A DNA stretch of 64,000 nt from contig CM067084.1 of the NCBI GenBank assembly GCA_034008185.1, positions 45,459,099 through 45,523,098 of the forward strand. The letters are read 5' to 3'. Numbering within the stretch: the first letter of the stretch is position 1; the number at the start of each line of letters is the position of its first letter. Under the pieces are notes generated by a model. That model made no database searches. It had not been told where the DNA came from and saw only the letters and a program-made list of their open reading frames with translations. Source of the stretch: Gorsachius magnificus (Eukaryota; Chordata; Aves; Pelecaniformes; Ardeidae). The position numbers were made by a program, and so were the translations under genes. Shown piece after piece: positions 40,701 to 51,102 of this stretch.

Positions 40701-43099
40701 ACATGCACACATATATGTACACTCTAGAATACAGTAGACAGGAGACAGTCACAGACATGTGGAGTGTGCATAGAACTCTGGAATTTGGATTAATATGAGA
40801 ACAAATGGTTTTCAGGTGATACACAAAAGTAATTCCGAAGTCTGTAACCCTGTAAAATGCTTTCAAAGATTTTGGGAATTGTTACTTACAACAGAAAGTA
40901 ATTCCTGCTCTTATGCTAAATGAGGTTTGCTCAGAAAAATTTATTATGAAAATCTTGAAGCCTAATCGACATAAATACATAAGAACCATCCCCCCTTCTT
41001 TTTTACTGGAACCCATGTATGAACTCACAAAAAATAAATATAAAACACTGAGACAGTGTATGATAATGAGCATCTCTTGTACTGTCAAACCACCTACATT
41101 TCTGATTATTTGTACCAAAAAGTTCCAAGGATGACCATTGTAACTGCATGTTCCAATTAGATAACGTACTTGTGCATGTATTATTTATAACTTTGACTCC
41201 AGAATTAATAGTAAAAAAAGTCATATAGCAGTTTACAAGAAAATACTTCAGAATGAATATAAAAAAAACCCCAAAAACCAAACAACAACACATAGATAAA
41301 GAGATTCTTGCTTATGTGCTGTATTGCAGTCCCAAAACTGTGTTTTCTTTGGGATCTATCTTATAACTTTAATTTGCTACCCTTTGCTGCCTTTTTATAG
41401 ATATTTCCTTAAAATCGTATATGCTCAATATTACTGGAATTTTCATCCAGAATAGGTTTTGGATGATCTGCAGTGTAGATGCAGGTTTTCACAAATCAGT
41501 TGTATTTTCATTACATTATATAATAAGTATGGATTTGCCAGCTTTCAAATTCAATTCATAGTACTGATCAAGATCCTATTTACACAAGAATAATTCTATC
41601 TAGAGTGAGGTAATTCCAGCCTTCAGTGAATATTTTGTCACTTCAGTTTCTGTCAAGAAAAGAAAAAGATACAGTTTTTGTTATTTGTATGCGTATTTTT
41701 GGCCATTCCACCATTCCACATTGCTGATGTATAATAGTGATAATAATTAAGATAACACATTTGCAATCATTTTAATTTATTCATAGCTAGACATTACTAT
41801 CCACAAAGAAAACTTTCATGTCTAATGAACTCAGCTTGTTTATTCCCCCTTAGCAAACGTCATGTCAATCTCATCTGAAAGTTAAGAACGTTTTTTACAT
41901 TATTTTAGGGGAAATGAGGAAGCATCTCTAAAATAAGTATTAATTGTAGAATTCCCTTCTAAAAATGTTGATTATTCTGTCTTCTCTACATTTCAGAATA
42001 AATAGTATACCGACAAAACAGTGTGTCTTCATGCATAGCATTAAAGAATGATAATACCTTAACATAATTTAGGCCTAGAGTATGAAATCTACCAGCTGCA
42101 TATACATAATTTTTTTGAGTATAGCTGTTTCATATATAAATGAAACCAGATCTTCTCTTAGTATATGAAGATTTTCCCTGAATGTATTAACTGCCTAATG
42201 ACAATCTCAACCAAATTATGCTTACATAATTCTAACCTATTTCTGTCAAGTGAGCTGGTGGCCAACCTTTCTATCTTGTTGAGAAGTGCCTCTGTCTAGT
42301 GTATGTGAGGTATTTTTGTAGTTTATTAAATTGACATAAATGTCCTGAAGCACAACTGTCTAAAATGCAGTTTACAGCACATTAGTAGGGTAATACACGG
42401 AAGCTTACTTTACATCTATGTGTGTATAAATATTTTTCTAAATAAAGCAATTCAGTCTCCATTGTAAACCTAAATGTTTTAAGGAGTATTTTATTTCTGC
42501 CAGGAGTAAGCACATAAATACAACCAATATAAAAACATATTTTAAGATACTGAGATATCATTAATTGTGTATTTAAGGCTATATCAGTGAGAAGATTAAT
42601 TGTCAGTAAAAGACTAGCCTTTCTGTATTTTCAGCTATCCTAATATATTGAAAAACTCTTAACAAAATTCCCAAGGCTTTTTTTCTGAGCTTTTAAAATT
42701 GCTTTGAGTCACCTCCCTGGGTGATGCTGAATCAGTGTGAATGCTGTAAATAGATCAGTTATTTTTGCTGTGTGTTGAAAATATATAATGCATCTTCTGA
42801 TTGATTCATAATTCGTATAGTTCTTGAAAGGGAAGATGGCAAGATTCAAATTTCCTCTCTGGTTCTGATGGATGTGCTGACCTTGGGTAGGCTTTGAAGA
42901 TTACCCATCTTTTAACTGATTTGAACTTTCCTAGGGAAGTAGAAAATACAAGAGAGGTATATAAGGTTCTCTCTTCCAGTTTCTCGTTCAGAGGGATACT
43001 AGTCAGTGGGACCTGGTAGGTATTTTATGCAGCTCACCTCCTGAGTATTTACATTAATAAGCATAGCCCACCACTTAAATCCACCTCTTCCTTCACATT
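37746..43099. other. AT-rich unique DNA, no gene recognised
   Basis: No gene, RNA gene or transposon is recognised. Small structures are a 15-bp direct repeat at 40312-40353 and a perfect 10-bp hairpin at 40658-40689. The stretch 42530-42800 reads like candidate conserved non-coding DNA. Confidence 0.55.
40312..40353. repeat. 15-bp direct repeat, period 27
   Basis: TTATTCATCTATCAG occurs at 40312-40326 and again, perfectly, at 40339-40353. It is a recent short local duplication. Confidence 0.8.
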
Positions 43100-43345
43100 A
43101 GAATCACAGAAAAGTAGGATAGTTTAGGCTGGAAGGGAATTTTGTTTGAGACACTATTCAGATCAGGGCCAATGTCAAAATTTGGTCAAGTAGGTCAGGG
43201 TCTTTCCCAGTAAAGTTTGAGTGTCTCCAAGGATGGAGGTGGCAGAGCCTCTCAGGCACCCTGTTAGTTCCATACTTAAAGACCCTTATGGGTGTGTTTT
43301 GTTGCCTTTTGTCTAGTCAGAATGTCCCTTGGTCTTGAGCTGCAG
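43100..43345 (-). mobile_element. Old CR1 LINE 3'-end fragment, minus strand
   Basis: The plus strand begins AGAATCACAGAA and continues TTTAGGCTGGAAGGGAA, the antisense of the CR1 3' end. It then follows the expected order: decayed CAGATCAGGGCC block, GGTCAGGGTCTTTCCCAG, GTCTCCAAGGATGGAGG, CCTCTCAGGCACCCTGTT, then TTGCCTTTTGTCTAG. It is strongly diverged and 5'-truncated, without coding capacity. The right edge is approximate. Confidence 0.8.
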
Positions 43346-44694
43346 AAGCTGAATTTCTGGATATTACTTTCAAGTCGCTTTCCTGAATTTTTAAGTAAAG
43401 GTTATGAGAGTGGCTTTTCAAATCTCATAAAACATGAGACTGTTCCTTATTACAAGCAGTATTCTTGCAGTATTTGCTTCTTAGATATTATCCTGTATTT
43501 TTTCAGATATTATTTGACATTCTTGATTGAAACTAAAAAATATTGCATCTTATCCAGTTAATCTTGTTTCTTTAAATCATAACTCTGAGACCCTTCACCT
43601 ATGTGTAATACACTAGTGGCAATATTACACCGATCATAAAATAAATTCTGAGGGCAAAACCATGCATATGTGTGAAGGAAAACCAAAATCACATATGAAA
43701 AAACCACACATAAGTGTTACATTAATGCAGTGTATTTTAATAAGTGTTGTCTGTAGATAAGTAACCTGTATATCAGACAGAAATAATTTCTGAGAGCAAT
43801 AAATGAGAGCTATATCTAGTTGTGAAAGTTCAAACTCATACACTGGAAAGTTAAGAAGAATGAATGTGAATACTATTTATGATCCAAGAAGACATTTGTA
43901 TTTCTTCTGTTTGTTTTTTACTGATTCTTTTACTTATCAGAAATATTGTTGGCCAAGCCTGAGCCTTAAAAGGTTGTAAATTAGTATAAGCGTAATAACT
44001 TCTTATAGATATAGGCTTATTCATTCCAGATGTCTTAGAAGCTGATTTTCCACTTTTCTAAGTACCTCTGTGCCATTCCAGTTAAAAACAGTGTGTCCTG
44101 AGTTTTCCCTAACACCTGAGCTGGTACAGGCAGGAACATTCCTAGCTGAGGAGGCTAAACTGGCTTTTCAGGAGGTGCTACCACAACCAGTTTGTCTCAC
44201 CAACAAATATAGAGCCTTTATGACTACAAAACCACTGAAAATGAAAACCAATGGATTCATCTATGTTACTGAAAAAAGCCAGAGACACTTTAAGAGATTA
44301 AGTGAATAATGAGACTTTTCTTCATCTGAATTTTTAACATTTCAGTCATATAGCTTCCATGATACACAGCCCACTAACTAGTGGGGAAAAGAATGCAACA
44401 CAGTGTTGCATGGTCTAATGTCCTGAATCCATCTTACGGGTGAGAACAGGGATTTGAAATACAGCTCATATAAGTCGATCCACTGGCAGGCTAAGGAACG
44501 TTTTATGTTGGTTTAAGAACTACATTTATTTAGGTCAAACTGATTAAAAAAGAAGTTATTTAATGTCATGATGAAAATAAAAAAAATTTTGTAAAAGTTT
44601 TTCTTCTTAGAAGCTGTGCATCATTCCAATAGTAAATAATAATTAAAAAAAAGAAATACTAGTATAGGAACTGGACTTTAATGAAAATTAAGGG
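43346..44694. other. Unique DNA between CR1 copies, no gene recognised
   Basis: AT-rich sequence. The 79-codon plus-strand frame at 44070-44309 starts with a methionine but resembles no family I know and is within chance length. Confidence 0.45.
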
Positions 44695-45615
44695 AAAAGT
44701 TCTGATCAGCGGGGCAGAGTCCAGTTGGAGGCCGGTAGCTAGTGGAGTTCCCCAGGGCTCAGTACTTAGCCCAGTCTTGTTCAACGTGTTCATCAATGAC
44801 CTGGATGAGGGGACAGAGTGTACCCTCAGCAAGTTTGCTGATGACACAAAACTGGGAGGAGTGGCTGATAGGCCGGAAGGCTGCGCTACCATTCCGCGGG
44901 ACCTGGACAGGCTGGAGAGTTGGGCGGAGAGGAACATGACGAAGTTCAACAAGGGCAAGTGTCGAGTGCTGCACCTGGGGAGGTCGAACCCCATGCACCA
45001 GTACAGGCTGGGGGCTGACCTGCTGGAAAGCAGCTCTGCCGAGAGGGACCTGGGAGTCCTGGTGGATGACAAGCTGACCATGAGCCAGCAGTGTGCCCTT
45101 GTTGCCAAGAAGGCCAATGGTATCCTGGGGTGCATTAAGAGGAGTGTGGCCAGCAGGTCGAGGGAGGCTATCCTCCCCCTCTATTCTGCCCTGGTGAGAC
45201 CCCACCTGGAGTACTGTGTCCAGTTCTGGGCTCCCCAGTTGAAGAAAGATGAGGAACTCCTAGAAAGAGTACAGAGGAGGGCAACAAAGATGATTAGGGG
45301 ACTGGAGCATCTCACCTATGAGGAAAGGCTGAGGGAGTTGGGCTTGTTCAGCCTGAAGAAGAGAAGACTGAGAGGGGATCTTATCAACGCATACCAATAT
45401 CTGAGGGTGGACGTCATGAGGATGGAGGCAGACTCTTCTCAGTGGTGCTCAGCAAGAGGACAAGGAGCCATGGGCACAAACTGAAGCATCAGTTGAATAT
45501 GAGGAAGAACTTCTTTACTTTGAGGGTGACAGAGCACTGGAACAGGCTGCCCAGGGGGGTTGTGGAGTCCCCTTCTCTGGAGATATTCAAAGCCCGCCCA
45601 GACGATGTCCTGTGA
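44681..45615 (+). pseudogene. CR1 ORF2 reverse transcriptase C-terminal part, frameshifted
   Basis: The frame opened at 44681 stays open for 267 codons. It carries [15 protein letters not shown] at residues 21-35 (RT block before the active site) and FADDTKLGG at residues 52-60, the second catalytic block (FADD for YADD). A long C-terminal region with the CR1-typical [37 protein letters not shown] and [12 protein letters not shown] follows. The first ten or so residues come from flanking DNA, so the ATG is not the native start. An apparent one-base loss near 45403 shifts the frame. The CR1 sequence continues in the next frame to the native stop at 45613-45615, while the shifted frame stops at 45482-45484. 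The endonuclease and N-terminal RT are absent, so it cannot be active. Opposite-strand frames at 44659-45205 are shadows. Confidence 0.93.
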
Positions 45616-45708
45616 AACCTGCTCTAGGTGAACCTGCTTTAGCAGGGGGGTTGGACTAGATGATCTCCCGAGGTCCCTTCCAACCCTTGCCATTCTGTGA
45701 TTCTGTGA
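44695..45708 (+). mobile_element. 5'-truncated CR1 LINE, youngest copy in the window
   Basis: This is about 1.0 kb of the 3' part of a CR1 retrotransposon: the second half of the reverse transcriptase, the ORF2 C-terminus, and the short 3' UTR with its hairpin region. It ends in two perfect ATTCTGTG units (45692-45707), the diagnostic CR1 3' terminus. Its GC content is well above the flanks and the sequence is little decayed compared with the other CR1 copies here, so the insertion is relatively recent. Missing upstream sequence fits the usual 5' truncation of CR1 during target-primed reverse transcription. The 5' boundary is accurate to perhaps 15 bases. No target-site duplication is evident, as is usual for CR1. 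Confidence 0.95.
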
Positions 45709-46349
45709 ATTTAAAAACTATGATCAGAAAGTATCGTACTGCCCTACAAGTAAGAAACATCCCTTCTAATTAAACATAATTAACACCTAAACACAAAAAG
45801 GAGATTATGTTGTACAACAACAAAGTTTATCTACAGTCCTCAGTGATTAAACTATACTGTGCTAAAACTCACTTTCTAGTGCTCAGGTCAGACTTGTTTC
45901 ATTGTGTGGATGAGAAGTATTTGCAATTCTTACTGCCTTGACCTTCGTCTGTTTCAAGAGGGGCAGTCCATACAAAGCTAGGTGTTTCTGATGGGTTATA
46001 ACTTCCATATAAAAAACCAAAACAAAGTAAATTTCCTTAATTTCTTGATAGCAACTTCAAGGTGGTTTCTCTTTCTAATGCTGAAAAGCTTCAGCTGGCC
46101 TTGAGACACAGAAGTCATTGCTGAAACTGTGTATTTCTCTTCTTCACAGAGTGCACAGGAGTCCTTAAAACTCTTCTTCTTCTCATGTTGTCCTTCAGTC
46201 ATTATTGGTCGCGTCAGGCATCCCCTGCAACAGCTGATACACTTTTATGAAGTGGTAGAACTGTTTCTGTACCTCTGCCTGAAATTGGATAACATGTATG
46301 AGATATCATATGACAATGAGATATCACATTTGACGTCTTGGACATTTTT
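45709..46349. other. Unique DNA, no gene recognised
   Basis: AT-rich spacer between two CR1 copies. The short frames on both strands at 45996-46392 are unremarkable. Confidence 0.5.
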
Positions 46350-46495
46350 TGTATCCAACCCCTCTGCCATGGGCAGGGACATCTTTCACTAGATAAGGTT
46401 GCTTAAAGCCTCATCCAACCTGACCTTAAACACTTCCAGTGATGGGGCATCCATGACTTTTCTGGACACTCCTTGAATTCCTCCTCAAAAATACT
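46350..46495 (-). mobile_element. Old CR1 LINE 3'-end fragment, minus strand
   Basis: The plus strand reads TATCCAACCCCTCTGCCATG, GGCAGGGACATCTTTCAC, AGATAAGGTTGCTTAAAGCC, TCATCCAACCTGACC and CCAGTGATGGGGCATCCATG in succession. That is the antisense of the CR1 ORF2 end and 3' UTR. Both ends are missing or decayed and there is no coding capacity. Confidence 0.85.
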
Positions 46496-49400
46496 ACATA
46501 CTTGATGAGAGATTTAAACAGAACTGAAAAATGCAGAGAAAGAATGTGAGCATAGCTATGGATATCATATGTGTCATTCTCTCACCTTCTTTTGGAGAAA
46601 GATAACTTCTGATGTGGAAGAAGAGGTTTTGGTGTGTATGTGTGTGCATGCACATTCATTCATATATTGCATGAGGTCTTATCTGGATATTTTGAAGTTT
46701 GTTTTTTAAAGGTCTGGTTTGAGAAATAGGCAGAATGGAGCACATGCCTTTTTCTGAAGAACTGAAATGTGAGACATGTCAGTAATTTTTGCTAGTTTAG
46801 TTTGATTTGAAATTGAAAAGGAAGGGGGAAAAAAGTATTGTTTCTTTGCTTTTTGCAAGGAAAAGTCAGAACTAAGCATGTCTGAGATGGTGGGGGTTTG
46901 GTGTACTCATCCTCTGCTGGTTTTCTTGTCTAGCTAATGTTTGCTGCTTTCCATCCAGCCACCTTTAAAGATGAGAATCTTCCAAACCAGGCTTATGCAA
47001 ACATGCAAACATGTTATGAAAACAACTCAGATACTTGTATTTTACATTGCATTTCAAGTTAATTAATTTTAAAGCTTATGGGATGTAACCTCAGAAATGA
47101 TCACTGTGTACATTAAAATCAGAAGATGTATTATTATTAATATTATTATTTAATATCACTCATAGTAGCATTTGACTATTGTGCAGAAATTGCTCAACAG
47201 ACTGAGTTTTTAGAAACTTACTGGAATCCACCCAAACAGGATTTTTTTTTTAAGGGTGGCCTTCAACAGATGTTTTTTCACCTCTTATCTACAGGTAGAA
47301 CCTGATAGCAGGTATTAGACTGTCAGCACATCTCTAAATTTACTTTGATGCAGGCTGGCAGAAGCAATAGGTACTGCAAAACTAATCTTTCCAATAACAT
47401 ATGTCTCCTAGAAAGAGACAGGACTGTATGTATTAAAAAAAAATAGCTTGACTGAAGGAAAAAATATATTGACTAGGATTTTCTTATCAGATATTTACTT
47501 TTATGTACTGGCAGCCTTCCTTCTTTCTCTCTTCTTTAGTCCCATGAGGAATAAAAAGAGGCCTGTGCTCCTAGTAGATCTACTTCTATATTTATTTTAT
47601 TATTTTACATTTTTTTATTAATTGTGTAAGGACTATCTTTTGAAAAGGGAAGAAAATCTTTGGTTTTGCTTTCCTCTTCCAGTTTTTCCCATCAAAAAGT
47701 GAGCAATATCTACTTTTGAAACAATCACACTTCTTTCTACCTCACTGTTAACTAATATCTACCTCCAGAGTAATATGGTGAATAGTTCTGTAAAACAAGT
47801 ATTTGAGTTACTGCACATGTTCCTTTTAATAAGCCTATAAAATATGTAGTTTAGCTTCTAGGTACTGTCATATTAATTGATTTTCCCTCATTTATTAATA
47901 TGAATAAAAATCTATTTGAGATTATTATATTTTTGAATAGGAAAAATTTGCTTATGTATTTGTAGAGCAGAAATTTCCTGGATTAGGGTTTTTATTTTAA
48001 TACCAAATTTGGCTTACCTAAAACTAAATTATAAATAAAATATTAATTAAAATGTAATTATGGAGACAAATGAAATTTTGGATTATTAGGAGGACAGCAC
48101 ATTACTGTCTAGGAGTCATCCATTCAGTTATAGTGTTGTGTTGCAGTATTCTAAATCGTAAGAAGGATGTTCCTGCATGGATGTTTAATGCCCAGATACA
48201 GGTCTTTCAGATTTCCGTACCACCCAGATGCCTTGAACTGTCTGAACAGGAAGGCATCTGTCTCTTTGGTAGTACTTCTGTTATAGCCGGGTTCCCCTCC
48301 CACTGTTAAAAACCTGGGACTCACCCATAGCAGGCAGACAGCTGTCTGCTCTTCCCCTGCAACTCTGCCTGTCTTTCCTCAGAAGTTCATCAAGCCAGAT
48401 TGTATTTCTTTCTTTCTGTCAGATGGCTCTCGCCTGCTCTAGGTATACCCTCAGTTATAGAGCTGAGATTCCTATTTCCATCAAAGCAGAAAAAAAGCAG
48501 AAAAAGTATATATAACAGGCACTTAGTCCTTAAAAATTACTTCCACAATTTGTTTAATTGCTTTTGTGCTTTTGCATCTATTATACATGCTGTAAATGTT
48601 TTTGCTGGTGCAGTAGCTGCTGTTTCTGCTTTTTTGGCTCTGAAGGAATATAACAGCTAAACAGTGGCATGCTACTCCAACTCAGTGACTGCATTCATTC
48701 AACTTCTAAAAATCTCTGTGAAGTAGCAAAATATTATTTGCATATTTAGAGGTGAGCACAACAGAGATGAAGCGAGTTGTCATAAAATTTGAAGCCAGAA
48801 AGAGACAAGCTCCTGTAATTTGTTCCTGGTTTTGTTTGGTTGATTTTTAAGCTTGGTCATCCCCCTTTATCCTAAAGAAATATTCTTATTTTAAAGCAAG
48901 TGTCTGTCTGGCAGACACACCTGCTGTTGTTTAAGACCTTTGCCAGTTAAAATTATAGAGATGAGATTGTTTCTCTGTTCGTGGTTTCTTCAAAGTAGTT
49001 TGCTTCTCCAAACTAGAAACCCAACTCAGAGGAAATGTCGTTGCAGAGTTCAGTACAAAACGTGCATTTTTCCCCTCTTCTCTTTGCACCAGTATTTTAA
49101 AGGATAAGATAGAAATATGCAAGAGCATTATTCATGCTTCAGTGAGTCTGGTTGAAAGTTGAGAATAAAAGCCAACCTGGTTCTCAACTCTTAGCTCATG
49201 AGTGTAATTTTCTTAAAATGTCACGTTTTTATTGCAACTAGTGAAAGCATCAGTGTAAGTACATAACTCTGACCATCATGGCTGAAATATTTTCCATCTA
49301 ACACAGGCAATGCTTCACTGGAATGTCAGAACCAGGCTCAGATTCGCCTGACACGGGGTGTATACGCAGCGGCTGCACGGTTTGCAATCTGCTTAAACTC

Positions 49401-49979
49401 CTTACCTTGTTAATGGAGGAAATAACAGACCTGGAAAACCTGAGAGTTATCAGAGGAATTGAGTCCACCCAAATTTAAATGTATTCCTTCTCTAATTTAT
49501 GCCAAAATGAGGTACCGCCAAAAAGTGTCTTCCTCTTCCACTGGAAGTAGATGAAGAGAGCAGGAGAGGCCAAGCTCTTGCTTCTCTCCATTTAGGCAAC
49601 CTCTGAGACTGAGACAGGAGTAGTGTTCAGTAGTTTTCATAATAACCCAGCAGCTGAAGCAGAATAACCTGTCATGGAGACCTGAACTCTGAATGCTTCA
49701 TAGCCCAAACCAGATTGAATCCAAATTGCAAGGTAATACCAAGGAATATTCTGGTTAAAAGCATTTCCATCTTCTGAGGATGAGGCAGGAAAGCAAATTC
49801 ATGGGTCAGGAAGAAAACAAGCATTTTGGAACCCAATTCTCACCTAACTCAGCTGGAAAGAGAACAAATATCTGTACTGGCTTTGGAGGGTCTTGTTTGT
49901 ACGTGTGTAGATGGTTGGTTTACTTCAACAGTAGTGTAATGCAAAAATTACCAGAAAGCTGGGTCTGAAGCTTCAGTTT
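46496..49979. other. AT-rich unique DNA, no gene recognised
   Basis: No gene or transposon is recognised. A perfect 10-bp inverted repeat (48225-48260) and a 16-bp palindrome (48334-48349) lie close together. A CpG cluster sits at 49340-49385 (see findings). Confidence 0.5.
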
Positions 49980-50780
49980 TACCCTTCTCTTAGCTAAATA
50001 GCCAAAGGACTCGTGAGCATGGCTGGGGACAGGGCACAGCCCTGCCTTACCCTTGGGTTCGCCTTTGCTAACACGTCTTTGACAGCAGCTGCTCCACTGG
50101 GGAGCAGCCACCAGCAGGGTCCCACCAGCAGCTGACCTCTCCTGTGATGGAGAAATACAAGGTGCTGATCCTGGGCATGCTGGCTGATATTTATGAGAGG
50201 GTTTCAGGCTGAAGCTGGGCTTTCACAACAGGCAGCACATGGTTCGCTTTGCACAGGATCAGCCTAGAATCATGTGATAATTCTTGAGGTTTATCTAACC
50301 TGCCCAGAATAACATCCTGGCTTAAATATTGGCCAGCAAACTACAGAACATGAGGAGCTGATTGCCATCAGTGTGTCTCAGCTGTGGCACCAGCAGACTG
50401 GTTTAATCCAGAATTGCTGTGATATCATGGTCATCGTGAGCCTGCTGCATTTTGACACACAAGATCCTGTTCCAATGGTATCATCAGCCCTGGCAGCTGT
50501 ACTATACTGGATGCAAAACTCTGTGAGAGGAGTCCCAAGTTGGAGCTGACGGACATGGGGAAGCTTCAGCAGCTGGTCAATGTTAATGCACTGTGCCTTG
50601 ACTGTGTGCCAGGGATGCCAGAATACACTAAATCACAGTTTCCTGGAAATGGGAGATGGAGGAAGAGTAACTGTGGCTGGGAGCTCAGAAACTGTGTTCC
50701 AAAATTAGTGGGAGAAAGAATAAAGACAACTGAAGGGCACAGGTTTGATCACTGTGTCTGCAACTCAAGCGGGTTTTAGA
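49980..50780 (+). other. Unidentified GC-richer segment with pseudogene-like appearance
   Basis: This segment stands out from its AT-rich surroundings by higher GC and by coding-like words such as an ATGGAGAAATACAAGG stretch (50146 on) and an open frame at 50540-50779. Open pieces in different frames are broken by stops at about 50210, 50290 and 50440, as in a decayed coding sequence. I could not match any piece to a known protein family, and there is no poly(A) tail or flanking duplication to prove a processed pseudogene. Alternatives are an old, unrecognised transposon or an untranslated exon of a non-coding RNA. Strand is a guess from the longest pieces. Confidence 0.25.
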
Positions 50781-51000
50781 AGATATGAGGTCTAGAAACA
50801 GGATAGGGTCAGTCAGACTGTCACGAAGATTTTATCTACACAAACTCTCTTAGCAGTACTGAGTGGGAGTATACAATTCTGACAAAGTTTACGGTAGGTA
50901 AGTCCCTTATCTTCTGAACACTGTGTTTTAGGATGAAGTTCAGTGATTGTGCCAAAAACTACCTGGACACTGTTCACTTACAGTTTGTGAATGAAGCAGG

Positions 51001-51102
51001 TTTTAGTGATTTGAACACCGGGGTGGATAGGGATTTTTAGTGATTTGAACACCGGGGTGGATAGGGACTTTTAGTCATTTGAACACTGGTGTGGATAGGG
51101 AT
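51001..51102. repeat. Three tandem copies of a 34-bp unit
   Basis: Units at 51001-51034, 51035-51068 and 51069-51102 share TTTTAGTGATTTGAACAC and GTGGATAGGGA. The first two are almost identical. The third differs at a few positions (AGTCAT for AGTGAT, ACTGGTG for ACCGGGG). This is a small minisatellite. The period is not a multiple of three, so it is not a coding repeat. Confidence 0.95.

Noticed and set aside
44659..45205. 158- and 148-codon minus-strand frames
   Set aside because: They are shadows of the CR1 reverse-transcriptase frame on the plus strand.
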